Below, piece after piece: positions 51,660 to 61,314 of a DNA stretch of 64,000 bases. The DNA comes from Pelagibacteraceae bacterium AG-430-F16 (GTDB lineage Bacteria; Pseudomonadota; Alphaproteobacteria; Pelagibacterales; Pelagibacteraceae): contig QCOG01000002.1 of the NCBI GenBank assembly GCA_003213015.1, forward strand, positions 196,001 to 260,000, written 5' to 3'. How positions within the stretch are numbered: the first letter of the stretch is position 1; each line of letters starts with the position of its first letter. The position numbers and the translations under genes are program-made. The notes under the pieces are model-generated. The model was given only the letters and a program-made list of their open reading frames with translations. It did no database searches and was not told the DNA's origin.

Positions 51660-52814
51660 ATGATTAAAGAAAAAAAATCATTGAAGGGAAAAATTCCTTC
51701 AAGACGAAAGTTCTTTAAGGCAGCAGCAGCAACTGGTGCAGCAGCAACAGCAGCAGTAGCAATGCCAAATATTGCATTTGGAGCGCCACAAACTCTAAAA
51801 ATGCAAGCGGCATGGCCAAGTGGTGCTAACATCTTTTTTGAAATGGCAGGAGACTATTGCAAAATGGTTAGCGACATGTCAGGTGGATCACTTAAAATTG
51901 ATCTTCAACCTGTAGGGGCAGTTGTAAAAACAAGTGAGATCGGCCAAGCAGTAAGTTCAGGTGCTGTAGATATGGGACACTGGGTAACTGCGTATTGGTA
52001 TGGTAAAAATCCAGCCGCATCTTTATTTGGAACTGGACCATCTTACGGAATGTCATCTCAGGAAGTTATGGGATGGATGGAGTATGGTGGAGGAAGAAAA
52101 CTGTATGAAGAAACAATTGCGAAAGTTGGTTTTGATTATACAGGTGTTTTCCATATGCCTATGCCAGCTCAACCGTTTGGTTGGTTTAAAAAGAACGTAA
52201 CAAAAGTATCTGACGTTAAAGGTATGAAGTACAGAACAGTTGGTCTTGCTACCAACGTTCTTACTGCAATGGGAATGGTCGTAAGACAGTTACCAGGCGG
52301 TGAAATTCAACCAGCTATGAAAACTGGTTTGATTGAAGCAGCTGAGTTTAACAACCCAACATCAGACTCTCAATTTGGTATGCAAGATGTTTCTAAGCAT
52401 TATCACTTAGGAAGCTTCCACCAATCACAAGAGATGTTTGAAATACCAATTAACAATAAAACGTTTAACAGTCTATCACCAGCGAACAAAGCAATATTGA
52501 AAAATGCTGCTTACGCTGCTAATACAGATAACTACTTTAAAGCATTAGTTAGATATTCAGCAGATTTATCTAAATTAATGAACCAACATAAAGTTAACGT
52601 TTATCAAACGTCTGATGAAATTTTAGCTCAACAATTAAAAGGTTGGGATAAAGTTATCGGTGATTTCACAAAGAAAGATGCTTTCTTTAAGAAAGTCGTC
52701 GATTCTCAAAAAGCATATGCTAAGAGAGTAATGAAGTACTTGTTGATGAATCAACCTAATTACAAATTAGCTTATGAAAATGAGTTCGGACCCATTGGTA
52801 AAGTAAAAATATAA
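51660..52814 (+). CDS. TRAP transporter substrate-binding protein (DctP family), Tat signal
   Basis: SRRKFFK twin-arginine motif; QTLKMQAAWPSG; FKKNVTKVSDVKGMKYRTVGLATNVLTAMG; followed by DctQ and DctM. Confidence 0.93.
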   Translation: MIKEKKSLKGKIPSRRKFFKAAAATGAAATAAVAMPNIAFGAPQTLKMQAAWPSGANIFFEMAGDYCKMVSDMSGGSLKIDLQPVGAVVKTSEIGQAVSSGAVDMGHWVTAYWYGKNPAASLFGTGPSYGMSSQEVMGWMEYGGGRKLYEETIAKVGFDYTGVFHMPMPAQPFGWFKKNVTKVSDVKGMKYRTVGLATNVLTAMGMVVRQLPGGEIQPAMKTGLIEAAEFNNPTSDSQFGMQDVSKHYHLGSFHQSQEMFEIPINNKTFNSLSPANKAILKNAAYAANTDNYFKALVRYSADLSKLMNQHKVNVYQTSDEILAQQLKGWDKVIGDFTKKDAFFKKVVDSQKAYAKRVMKYLLMNQPNYKLAYENEFGPIGKVKI

Positions 52815-52833
52815 TATTAGTTTTACGCAATTT

Positions 52834-52861
52834 AAGGGGGCCTTTAGGCCCCCTTTTTTTT
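52834..52861 (+). terminator. Rho-independent terminator/attenuator after TRAP binding-protein gene
   Basis: AAGGGGGCC-TTTA-GGCCCCCTT followed by T run. Confidence 0.92.
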
Positions 52862-52899
52862 GTTTGATTAATAGGTAGAATTTAACATAAAGTAGTAAA

Positions 52900-53487
52900 A
52901 TGAAATCTTTCATAAAATTTGCAGACACTCTAAGTGCTTCAATGGGTAAGGCGTTTTCATGGTGTATTGTAATTTTAATGGGGGGAACGTGTTATGAAGT
53001 AATAATGGCTTATGCTTTTAACAGCCCAACTTTATGGAATTTTGACTTTAGTTTGCAAATGTATGGAGCAATTTTTATGATGGCAGGTGCTTACTGTTTA
53101 TCAACTGAAGCACATGTTAGAGGGGATGTTATTTACAGATTATTTCCAACAAGAGTTCAAGGTTGGATTGATTTAACTTTATATTTTATATTTTTCTTTC
53201 CAGGAGTATTAGCTTTAGTGTTTTATGGATATGAGTACGCAGCACTAGCTTGGAAAATTAAAGAAACTAGCTGGAACAGTCCAGCACAAATACAAATTTA
53301 TATGGCAAAATCTATAATACCCTTGTCGGGATTATTGTTAGCGATCCAAGGTATCAGCGAAGTATTTAGAGCAATCATTTGCATAAGAACAGGTCATTGG
53401 CCAGTTAGATTATCGGCAGATGCTGAGGAAACAGAAAAAGTATTAATGAGAACTTCACAAAAGGACGAAAAAGCAGATGTTATTTGA
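52900..53487 (+). CDS. TRAP transporter small permease (DctQ)
   Basis: MSKAFSW-type 4-TM protein; FDFSLQMYGAIFMMAGAYCLSTEAHVRGDVIYR. Confidence 0.9.
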   Translation: MKSFIKFADTLSASMGKAFSWCIVILMGGTCYEVIMAYAFNSPTLWNFDFSLQMYGAIFMMAGAYCLSTEAHVRGDVIYRLFPTRVQGWIDLTLYFIFFFPGVLALVFYGYEYAALAWKIKETSWNSPAQIQIYMAKSIIPLSGLLLAIQGISEVFRAIICIRTGHWPVRLSADAEETEKVLMRTSQKDEKADVI

Positions 53488-54838
53488 ATTAACAAATCCT
53501 GAGATAGCAATACTAATGATGAGTCTATTTTTATTTGCAGTCTTATTGGGCTTTCCAATTGCATTTACTTTACTAGCTATGGGTGTTGGATTCGGTTATT
53601 ACGCATACTTCGACCCTTCAAGGATGGATCACTTACTCGATAATCGGATATTTTCTTTATTGGTCCAGAACACTTACACCATTATGGATAACACTGTTTT
53701 GACCGCTGTCCCCTTATTTTTGTTTATGGGTTATTTAGTTGAAAGAGCGGGCATAGTTGCAAAACTATTTTTTGCAATAAGACTTGCTTCTCATAGACTA
53801 CCTGCATCAATGGCTGTAGCTGCTTTAGTTACATGCGCCTTATTTTCAACAGCCACAGGTATCATTGGAGCAGTGGTAACTTTAATGGGCCTTTTAGCTT
53901 GGCCCGCTATGATTAGAGCTGGATATGACAAAAAATTTGCTTCTGGAGTAATATGCTCGGGTGGTTGTTTAGGAATTTTAATACCTCCAAGTATAATGCT
54001 TATAGTTTATGCAGTAATTGCTCAATTATCACCACTCAGACTTTTTGCTGCAGCTATATTTCCTGGTCTTATGTTGGCTGGACTTTACATTCTATATGTA
54101 ATTATAAGAGCGTACTTTAACCCTTCACTAGCACCCAAACCTGCGGCAGAGGAAATCCCTCCAAGAGCAGAAATTTTAAAAGAAGTTTTAGTATCTTTTG
54201 TACCATTGTTTTCATTAATAATTTTAGTTTTAGGAACAATTCTAGGAGGGTTGGCAACTCCTGCAGAAGCTGCGGCTGTCGGTGCGTTCGGTGCACTAGT
54301 TTTGTCATATTTTTATAAATCGTTAAAATGGAAAAATTTTAAAGAGTCAGTTTTTTTAACTGCAAAAACAAGTGCTATGATTATGTGGTTATTTGTAGGA
54401 TCATGGACATTTGCCTCAGTATTTTCATATTTAGGTGGTCACGAAGTTTTTGAACAATTTTTCAAGTCAATGGATATTCAACCTTGGCAGTTCTTAGTAA
54501 TAACTCAAATAATTATATTCTTACTTGGTTGGCCATTGGAGTGGACAGAAATATTAATCATTTTTGTACCAATATTCTTGCCACTTGTAGAGTTTTTCGG
54601 TGTAAACCCTTATTTTTTTGCAATGCTAATAGCTTTAAATTTACAGACTTCTTTTCTAACACCACCGATGGCAATGTCTGCATATTATCTAAAAGGTGTT
54701 CAAAGTAGAAACGTAGAGCTAATGCAAATTTTTAGAGGCATAATGCCTTTCCTTGCAATAGTAATTTTTGCAATGGTATTGATGTATATGTTTCCTGGTA
54801 TCGCACTTTGGTTACCTGATACGTTATTTGCAGAATAA
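53477..54838 (+). CDS. TRAP transporter large permease (DctM)
   Basis: LLGFPIAFTLLAMGVGFG, TALFMGYLVE-type, GGCLGILIPPSIMLIVYAVIAQ. Confidence 0.95.
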   Translation: MLFELTNPEIAILMMSLFLFAVLLGFPIAFTLLAMGVGFGYYAYFDPSRMDHLLDNRIFSLLVQNTYTIMDNTVLTAVPLFLFMGYLVERAGIVAKLFFAIRLASHRLPASMAVAALVTCALFSTATGIIGAVVTLMGLLAWPAMIRAGYDKKFASGVICSGGCLGILIPPSIMLIVYAVIAQLSPLRLFAAAIFPGLMLAGLYILYVIIRAYFNPSLAPKPAAEEIPPRAEILKEVLVSFVPLFSLIILVLGTILGGLATPAEAAAVGAFGALVLSYFYKSLKWKNFKESVFLTAKTSAMIMWLFVGSWTFASVFSYLGGHEVFEQFFKSMDIQPWQFLVITQIIIFLLGWPLEWTEILIIFVPIFLPLVEFFGVNPYFFAMLIALNLQTSFLTPPMAMSAYYLKGVQSRNVELMQIFRGIMPFLAIVIFAMVLMYMFPGIALWLPDTLFAE

Positions 54839-54843
54839 TTTTT

Positions 54844-56181
54844 ATGTCCAACGTCTTTTCACTAAAAGTATCTGAAATTGCAGATAAGATAAGAAATTCA
54901 GACTTAACTTCCGTTGAATTATGTAATTTGTATATCGATCAAATCAATAAGTTTGAAAAAGACGTTAAAGCTTGGGCCCATTTTGACAAAAAACTTCTAA
55001 TAGAAAAAGCTGAGGAGGCGGATAATCACAGAAGGGCTGGAAAAGTAGTAGGTCCGCTTCATGGGATACCAGTTGCACTCAAAGACATTATAGGAACCTA
55101 TGAAATGCCGACTGAATGTGGAACTGTTTTAAGAAAAGGTAAGACAGAGTCACAAAATGCAGAAATAGTAGATTTGTTAAAATCAGCTGGAGCTATAGTA
55201 ATGGGAAAAACTAATACCTCTGAACTAGCCTATCTTGCCCCACCTAAAACTAAAAATCCTCATGATTATTCTAGGACTCCCGGGGGATCTTCAAGTGGAT
55301 CTGCTGCTGTTATAGCTTCTCATATGGCGCCACTATCTATCGGTTCTCAGACAGGAGGTTCAGTTATTAGACCAGCATCTTACTGTGGTGTTGTGGGTTA
55401 TAAACCAAGCTATGGATTAATTTCGCGTAATGGAGTTCTAAAAACATCATATAATTTAGACCACATAGGTGTATTTGGCAGAACAGTTGAAGATGTTGCA
55501 CTTCTTGCAAAGGTCTTAATCAAAAAAGACCCCTACGATAAAGCAACAATTCATTTTTCATCAGAATTTATGTTAGAAGAATGCAAAAAAGGTCCAATGT
55601 TTGACCCTAAATTTATTTTTTATAAAACAGAGAGCTGGAAAAAAATCGATAAAAAATCAAGAGATGCATTTGAATTTTTTATCAAATCATTTAAAAAAAA
55701 TATCGAAGTCTTTGATACGCCTTCATATTTTAAGGATATAGACAAATATCATCGAATTATTCATGAAACTGATTTAGCTAATAATTTTCAAGTTTATTAT
55801 AAAAAATCTAAAAATAAACTTTCAAAAGAAATGCAAACTGCAATTTCAAGAGGCATGAAATATTCAGCAAAAGAATACCTTGATGCAGTAGATTTTATGG
55901 ATAGAAGCTATGAGTCTTACAAGGAAGTATTTGAAGATTATCACGGAGTTTTAAGTCCATGTAGTACCGGTGTTGCTGATAAAGGCTTAAAGAGCACAGG
56001 AAGCGCAGATTTTAATAGAGTCTGGTCTTACATGCATACACCAGCTATCTCTCTACCTTTACTTCAAGGAGAAAATAATTTACCATTAGGTGTACAATTA
56101 ATTGGTGACAAATATGATGATCATAGATTTTTAGGGGTTGCTAATTGGTTAGAGAAAGAAAGTAAAAAATTTAATGAATAA
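54844..56181 (+). CDS. Amidase signature family protein
   Basis: GPLHGIPVALKDIIGT, GKTNTSELAYLAP, TPGGSSSGSAAVIASHMAPLSIGSQTGGSVIRPASYCGVVGYKPS. Confidence 0.94.
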   Translation: MSNVFSLKVSEIADKIRNSDLTSVELCNLYIDQINKFEKDVKAWAHFDKKLLIEKAEEADNHRRAGKVVGPLHGIPVALKDIIGTYEMPTECGTVLRKGKTESQNAEIVDLLKSAGAIVMGKTNTSELAYLAPPKTKNPHDYSRTPGGSSSGSAAVIASHMAPLSIGSQTGGSVIRPASYCGVVGYKPSYGLISRNGVLKTSYNLDHIGVFGRTVEDVALLAKVLIKKDPYDKATIHFSSEFMLEECKKGPMFDPKFIFYKTESWKKIDKKSRDAFEFFIKSFKKNIEVFDTPSYFKDIDKYHRIIHETDLANNFQVYYKKSKNKLSKEMQTAISRGMKYSAKEYLDAVDFMDRSYESYKEVFEDYHGVLSPCSTGVADKGLKSTGSADFNRVWSYMHTPAISLPLLQGENNLPLGVQLIGDKYDDHRFLGVANWLEKESKKFNE

Positions 56182-56350
56182 AATTACAATTATAGTCGGC
56201 CTGTCTTTTGCCATCTTTTTTCTGGTTGGACTAGCAACAACATTAACTAGATCAATGATGATTGGATTTTTAGATGTATTACCAGTTTACATATTAATGG
56301 GAATAGCAATTGTAATGATGATTTACGAGTCTTTCTTTGATAAGTCCTAG
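56174..56350 (+). CDS. Small two-TM membrane protein (58 aa)
   Basis: MNKITIIVGLSFAIFFLVGLATTLTRSMMIGFLDVLPVYILMGIAIVMMIYESFFDKS*; overlaps amidase stop; below ORF-track cutoff. Confidence 0.65.
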   Translation: MNKITIIVGLSFAIFFLVGLATTLTRSMMIGFLDVLPVYILMGIAIVMMIYESFFDKS

Positions 56351-56356
56351 TAAATA

Positions 56357-57241
56357 GTGAAAAAAAAGGACTTTTTACCCTACTCATTACTTCTAATTCA
56401 ACCTATTTTTATGGCAAGCAATCTTGTGGTAGCAAGAGGGGGTGTAGAACACGTCCCGCCGATTTCCTTAGCATTTTGGAGATGGTCAACAGTATTCTTC
56501 TTGTTGATTTTATTTAATTACAAAATTTTTAATAAAAAAAAAATATTGTTAAAAGAATATAAAGAATTATTTTTTTTAGGTCTCATGGGGTGCGGGGTCT
56601 GTGGAGCCTTCCCCTTTATAGCTGGTCAAACAACAACAATAATAAATATGGGTATAATTTACACCTCATCCCCAATTTTTATTATTTTACTTTCTTATTT
56701 CTTTTTTAAAGAAAAATTGAACTTATTTAAATTGATAGGATTATTTTCTTGCTTATTTGGAGTTTTAATAATTATCATTAAGGGTGAATACTTATCATTG
56801 ATATCTTTAAAATTCACAAAAGGAGATTTGTGGATGTTAGGAGCGTCTATTGGATGGGCATTATACTCTATATTTTTATTTAATTGGAAATCATCTTTAA
56901 ACGTTTTTGAAAGATTTACAGCCATTTCTTTTTTTGGAGCTCTAAGTTTATTACCTTTTTATATACTTGAACAAAATTTTGTAGTTAGCACAATATTTGA
57001 TATGAAATTTTTGTTTTGGATTTTTTTTGCAGCAATATCTCCAGGAATAATTGCTTTTATTTTATACACTTATACTCAAAAGTATCTTGGCGCTACAACC
57101 ACTGGATTTACTTTATATCTATTTACAGTTTATGGTGCATTTTACGGAATTTTATTTTTTGGTGAAACCTTAGAACTATTTCACCTATATGGAACATTTC
57201 TGGTTTTTCTTGGAGTTTATCTAGTTAGAAAAAAGGCTTAG
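56357..57241 (+). CDS. EamA/DMT family transporter
   Basis: Ten-TM pattern; PPISLAFWRWSTVFFLLI...SPIFIILLSYFFFKEKL...GTFLVFLGVYLV; GTG start. Confidence 0.9.
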   Translation: MKKKDFLPYSLLLIQPIFMASNLVVARGGVEHVPPISLAFWRWSTVFFLLILFNYKIFNKKKILLKEYKELFFLGLMGCGVCGAFPFIAGQTTTIINMGIIYTSSPIFIILLSYFFFKEKLNLFKLIGLFSCLFGVLIIIIKGEYLSLISLKFTKGDLWMLGASIGWALYSIFLFNWKSSLNVFERFTAISFFGALSLLPFYILEQNFVVSTIFDMKFLFWIFFAAISPGIIAFILYTYTQKYLGATTTGFTLYLFTVYGAFYGILFFGETLELFHLYGTFLVFLGVYLVRKKA

Positions 57242-57242
57242 A

Positions 57243-58055
57243 ATGTTTAATAAGAAAATTATGCTTATCTTTAGTACTTTAATTGGTGTAATCAGTGTTT
57301 ATGTAATTATTTGTTTAGTAATTTTTCTGTCACAGAGAAAATTATTATATCATCCTAATGAAAATAATTATTTAGATGAGAACAAACTTACACATAAGAT
57401 TGAGAAAGTGTTTGTTGAGTCGGATAATAAGTTAATTGGTTGGCATCATTTAAAAAACAGGAAATACAAGACATTACTATTTTTTCATGGGAATGCAGGA
57501 AATTTACAAAATAGAATTTACAAATTAAATGCGATAGCTGAACTAGATTTAAATTATTTGATTATTGCTTATAGAGGTTTCAGTGGGAATGAGGGAAAAC
57601 CAACAGAAGAAGGTTTGTACAATGACTCAATGGCAGCAAAAAAGTGGTTAAATTCAATCAACATTGATGATAGCAACATTATTCTTTACGGAGAGTCTCT
57701 TGGTACAGCTGTTGCAGTGGACCTTGGTTCAAAATTTTCATTTGCAGGAATTATCTTAGAATCTCCTTTTACTTCAATGATTGAACTCTCGAAAATTTAT
57801 TATCCTTATTTACCAGTAAATTTACTTTTGAAAGACAGATATGACTCTATTAATAAAATTGGCAAAATAACTTTCCCTAAACTCATTATGCACGGGGATA
57901 AAGATAACATTGTTCCATTTAGTATGGGAAAAAGAATGTTTGAAAGTTTTTCAGAACCAAAATTTAGTTATTTTAAATCAGGCGATGATCACATGATGGA
58001 TTTTGACAAAGAACTTTTAGGGAATATAAAAAATTTTATTAATAAATTGAATTAA
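57243..58055 (+). CDS. Alpha/beta hydrolase (BEM46/ABHD-like)
   Basis: LLFFHGNAGNLQNRIY, YRGFSGNEGKPTEEGLY, LYGESLGTAVAVDL, HGDKDNIVPF. Confidence 0.93.
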   Translation: MFNKKIMLIFSTLIGVISVYVIICLVIFLSQRKLLYHPNENNYLDENKLTHKIEKVFVESDNKLIGWHHLKNRKYKTLLFFHGNAGNLQNRIYKLNAIAELDLNYLIIAYRGFSGNEGKPTEEGLYNDSMAAKKWLNSINIDDSNIILYGESLGTAVAVDLGSKFSFAGIILESPFTSMIELSKIYYPYLPVNLLLKDRYDSINKIGKITFPKLIMHGDKDNIVPFSMGKRMFESFSEPKFSYFKSGDDHMMDFDKELLGNIKNFINKLN

Positions 58056-58976
58056 TTATTCTAAACTTAAAAAATTTTCTGCAAAAGTTTCAGCATCAAA
58101 AGATTGCAAATCGTCCTCTTTTTCACCAAGACCGATTGCAATTATTGGAAGTTTAAATTTTTTTGCAGCAGCAATTAAAATTCCCCCCTTTGCAGTTCCA
58201 TCAAGTTTTGTCATGACAAGACCAGTCAAAGGGATAATGTTATTAAATTCTGTTACTTGATTTATTACATTTTGTCCTGAGGTAGCATCCAAGATTAGAA
58301 CAACATCATGAGGTGCATTGCTATCAACTTTTTTAATTACATTTGCAATTTTTTTATATTCATCCATCAAGTTTTTTTTATTCTGAAGTCTACCAGCCGT
58401 ATCTATCAAAACTGTATGAATTTTATTTTTTTTTGAATATTCCATTGCTTTAAAAGCAACAGACGCGGGATCACTCCCTGCGTCTGATTTTATTATTTCA
58501 CTTCCAACTTTTTTTGACCAGTTTTCTAATTGATCAATTGCTGCCGCTCTAAATGTGTCGCAAGCAGCTAGGACTGTTTTGTTATTATTATTTTGAAATA
58601 TTTTAGACATTTTCCCGATTGTAGTTGTTTTTCCTACTCCGTTGACACCCGAAACTAAAATTGCTCTATTTTCAGTAGATTGATCAAAAAAATTTTTATT
58701 TTCCAAGGGTTTCATTAATGAAAGAATATATTCTTTAAGAATTTTCTTAATCTCATCCAGCTTATTTTTACTTGGATCAATTCTGCTATTAGCTATTTGT
58801 TGTCTAATTTCCGATGAAGCCTCTGTACCAACGTCTGATTGAATTAAAAATTCCTCAATTTCCTCTAAAGTTTTATCGTCAATTTCTTTGTTAATTACAA
58901 TGTTTTTTATTCCTTTTGAAAAATTTGATGTAGTTTGTTTTAAGCCATCCTTAAATTTTTGAAAAATATTAATCAT
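58056..58976 (-). CDS. ftsY: Signal recognition particle receptor FtsY
   Basis: VSGVNGVGKTTTIGKM, AACDTFRAAAIDQLENW, LIDTAGRLQNKKNLMDE, TKLDGTAKGGI. Confidence 0.97.
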   Translation of the reverse strand: MINIFQKFKDGLKQTTSNFSKGIKNIVINKEIDDKTLEEIEEFLIQSDVGTEASSEIRQQIANSRIDPSKNKLDEIKKILKEYILSLMKPLENKNFFDQSTENRAILVSGVNGVGKTTTIGKMSKIFQNNNNKTVLAACDTFRAAAIDQLENWSKKVGSEIIKSDAGSDPASVAFKAMEYSKKNKIHTVLIDTAGRLQNKKNLMDEYKKIANVIKKVDSNAPHDVVLILDATSGQNVINQVTEFNNIIPLTGLVMTKLDGTAKGGILIAAAKKFKLPIIAIGLGEKEDDLQSFDAETFAENFLSLE

Positions 58977-59785
58977 AAATTTATATCAATATGTTTAATT
59001 TCTGAGACCAAACCTTCCATAATAACGTTTCCTTGTTCATCCATATTAATTTTAATTTTACCTAACTTAAATTCTATTTCAGTTGGAAATTTTGAAATAC
59101 CATTAATTTCACCAGCTACAGCAGTTGCGCATGCTGCGGTTCCACATGCTTTAGTAAGACCAGCTCCTCTTTCCCAGTGCAATACTTTGAAATGGTTTTT
59201 ACTTTTTTCTTTTGCAAAAGTAACATTAACTTTTTCAGGAAATAATTTATGATTTTCTAAGATTGGTCCAACTTTTTCAATTTCAATCTTTTCTAGTCCA
59301 TTGGTAAAAAAAATAATGTGGGGATTTCCAACATTTATTGCTGTGCCTAAGAACTCAATATCACCGACCATCATTTTTATTTTTTTTGTATCTATTTTCT
59401 CACTTAGAGGTATTTGATCCCAATTAGTTTTTGGTTTTCCAATATTTGTTTGGATCAAATTATTCTTTAATATTATAGACGCTAATTTCCCAAAAGAAGT
59501 TTCAACAGTAATTAAGTTTTTTGAATTTTCTTTTGACAACAAACTAGCCACACATCTAGTTCCATTTCCACATGCCGCGGATTCCGAGCCATCTGAATTT
59601 TTAAAAGTTAGAAATGCATCACATGTATCGCTTTTATTTATAATAATTAGTTGATCACAACCTATAAAGCCTCTATCACAAATCTTTCTTATTTGAGAAT
59701 TGCTCAGATCATAATTTTTTTCGCGTTGATCAATTATGACGAAGTCATTTCCAAGTCCATCCATTTTATAAGCTTTAAAATTCAT
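58973..59785 (-). CDS. dapF: Diaminopimelate epimerase
   Basis: KMDGLGNDFVIID, NSDGSESAACGNGTRCVA, GLTKACGTAACATAVAG. Confidence 0.96.
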   Translation of the reverse strand: MNFKAYKMDGLGNDFVIIDQREKNYDLSNSQIRKICDRGFIGCDQLIIINKSDTCDAFLTFKNSDGSESAACGNGTRCVASLLSKENSKNLITVETSFGKLASIILKNNLIQTNIGKPKTNWDQIPLSEKIDTKKIKMMVGDIEFLGTAINVGNPHIIFFTNGLEKIEIEKVGPILENHKLFPEKVNVTFAKEKSKNHFKVLHWERGAGLTKACGTAACATAVAGEINGISKFPTEIEFKLGKIKINMDEQGNVIMEGLVSEIKHIDINL

Positions 59786-59845
59786 ATAATAATACTTAAC
59801 TTATTTATTGACTTTTTGAACCTCTATTATAGTTTCTCCTAACTT

Positions 59846-59925
59846 CCGCAAAAACAGTATTTTGCGGTGTCTTTGGAAACAAAGAGATCGACACCAGTCA
59901 GCGAGGGTTCGCCCACTGGTGCGAT
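59846..59925 (+). ncRNA. Candidate structured RNA / 5' leader upstream of ffh
   Basis: Three consecutive perfect hairpins: CCGCAAAA/TTTTGCGG; TCTTTG-GAAA-CAAAGA; ATCG(a)CACCAGT...GGG-TTCG-CCC...ACTGGTG-CGAT; locally GC-elevated in an AT-rich genome. Confidence 0.6.
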
Positions 59926-59942
59926 TACTGCTGGAAGAAATT

Positions 59943-61301
59943 ATGTTTGAAAACTTAACACATAAATTCGAGGGAATACTCGATACATTTAAAAAGGCGC
60001 CATCACTTAATGAAAAACAGGTTGATGAGGGTCTTAAGCTTATAAGACAGGCTTTACTAGAAGCAGATGTATCGCTTGAGGTAGTTAAAGATTTTGTAAC
60101 TAAAGTTAAACCAAAATTATTAGGTAAAGAAATAATAAGATCTACAGCTCCAGGACAAATGGTTGTTAAAATTGTTCACGATGAGCTTGTCTCATTTTTA
60201 GGCGACAGCAATCAAGAGATTAATTTAAAGTCTAATCCACCAGTAACAATAATGATGGTTGGTTTACAAGGTTCAGGAAAAACAACTACAACTGCAAAAC
60301 TTTCTAAATTTTTAGAAAAAAATAATAAGAAAAAAATTATGATGGTAAGTTTAGATATTTATAGACCGGCTGCACAGGAACAACTTAAAATCTTGGGCGA
60401 ACAAAATAATATCCAAACCTTGCCAGTGATAAAAGATCAAATTCCAGCTGACATTTGCAGAAGAGCCCTATCCGCAGCTAATTTAAATGGGTCTGATGTA
60501 ATTATTTTTGATACAGCAGGAAGAACTCAAATAGATCTACAGATGATGTCTGAGATAAAACAAATCGAAGATGTAATAAAACCAACTGAGACTATACTTG
60601 TGGCAGACTCTTTAACTGGACAAGTAGCCGCGAGTGTTGCAAAAGAATTTTCAAATACTGTAAAGGTTACTGGAATAATATTAACTCGAGCTGATGGTGA
60701 TGGTAGAGGTGGAGCTGCATTAAGTATGAAACATATTGCTGATGTTCCAATTAAATTTTTAGGTATTGGAGAAAAAATAGAAAATTTTGAAAGTTTTCAT
60801 CCTAATAGAATCGCAAACAGAATTTTAGGTATGGGGGACATCGTATCCCTTGTAGAAAAAGCAGCAGATGAAATTGATGAGGAAAAACTAAAGGAAACTG
60901 AAGAGAGTTTAAGGAAAGGTCAGTTTTCTCTAGAAGACTATCTATCACAATTAAGACAAATGAAAAAAATGGGAGGGTTAGAGGGTGTGATGTCTTTTTT
61001 ACCAGGAGTTTCAAAAATAAAATCTCAAATGGATCAGGCTGGTGTTGATGAAAAAATAATTATACAAAATGAAGCAGTAATACTTTCAATGACCAAAAAA
61101 GAGAGAGAAAATCCAAAAATTATCGACGGTTCAAGAAAAAAAAGAATTGCTAATGGCTCTGGAACAGACATTGCCACTATCAATAAATTGTTAAAACAAT
61201 TTAAAATGATGTCTGACATGATGAAAAAGATGTCAAAAGGAAACACAAAAGGCTTAACGGAAAAAGGAATTCCACCTGAGCTATTCAATCAACTTAAATA
61301 A
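59943..61301 (+). CDS. ffh: Signal recognition particle protein Ffh
   Basis: MFENLTHKFEGILDTFKK, GLQGSGKTTTTAKLSKF, FDTAGRTQID, TRADGDGRGGAALS; start moved from 59862. Confidence 0.97.
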   Translation: MFENLTHKFEGILDTFKKAPSLNEKQVDEGLKLIRQALLEADVSLEVVKDFVTKVKPKLLGKEIIRSTAPGQMVVKIVHDELVSFLGDSNQEINLKSNPPVTIMMVGLQGSGKTTTTAKLSKFLEKNNKKKIMMVSLDIYRPAAQEQLKILGEQNNIQTLPVIKDQIPADICRRALSAANLNGSDVIIFDTAGRTQIDLQMMSEIKQIEDVIKPTETILVADSLTGQVAASVAKEFSNTVKVTGIILTRADGDGRGGAALSMKHIADVPIKFLGIGEKIENFESFHPNRIANRILGMGDIVSLVEKAADEIDEEKLKETEESLRKGQFSLEDYLSQLRQMKKMGGLEGVMSFLPGVSKIKSQMDQAGVDEKIIIQNEAVILSMTKKERENPKIIDGSRKKRIANGSGTDIATINKLLKQFKMMSDMMKKMSKGNTKGLTEKGIPPELFNQLK

Positions 61302-61314
61302 AAAGGAGAAATAA

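Noticed and set aside
59846-59925. SRP (4.5S) RNA as identity of the ffh-upstream element
   Set aside because: Conserved SRP tip and internal-loop motifs not visible; left as unassigned candidate RNA pending Infernal
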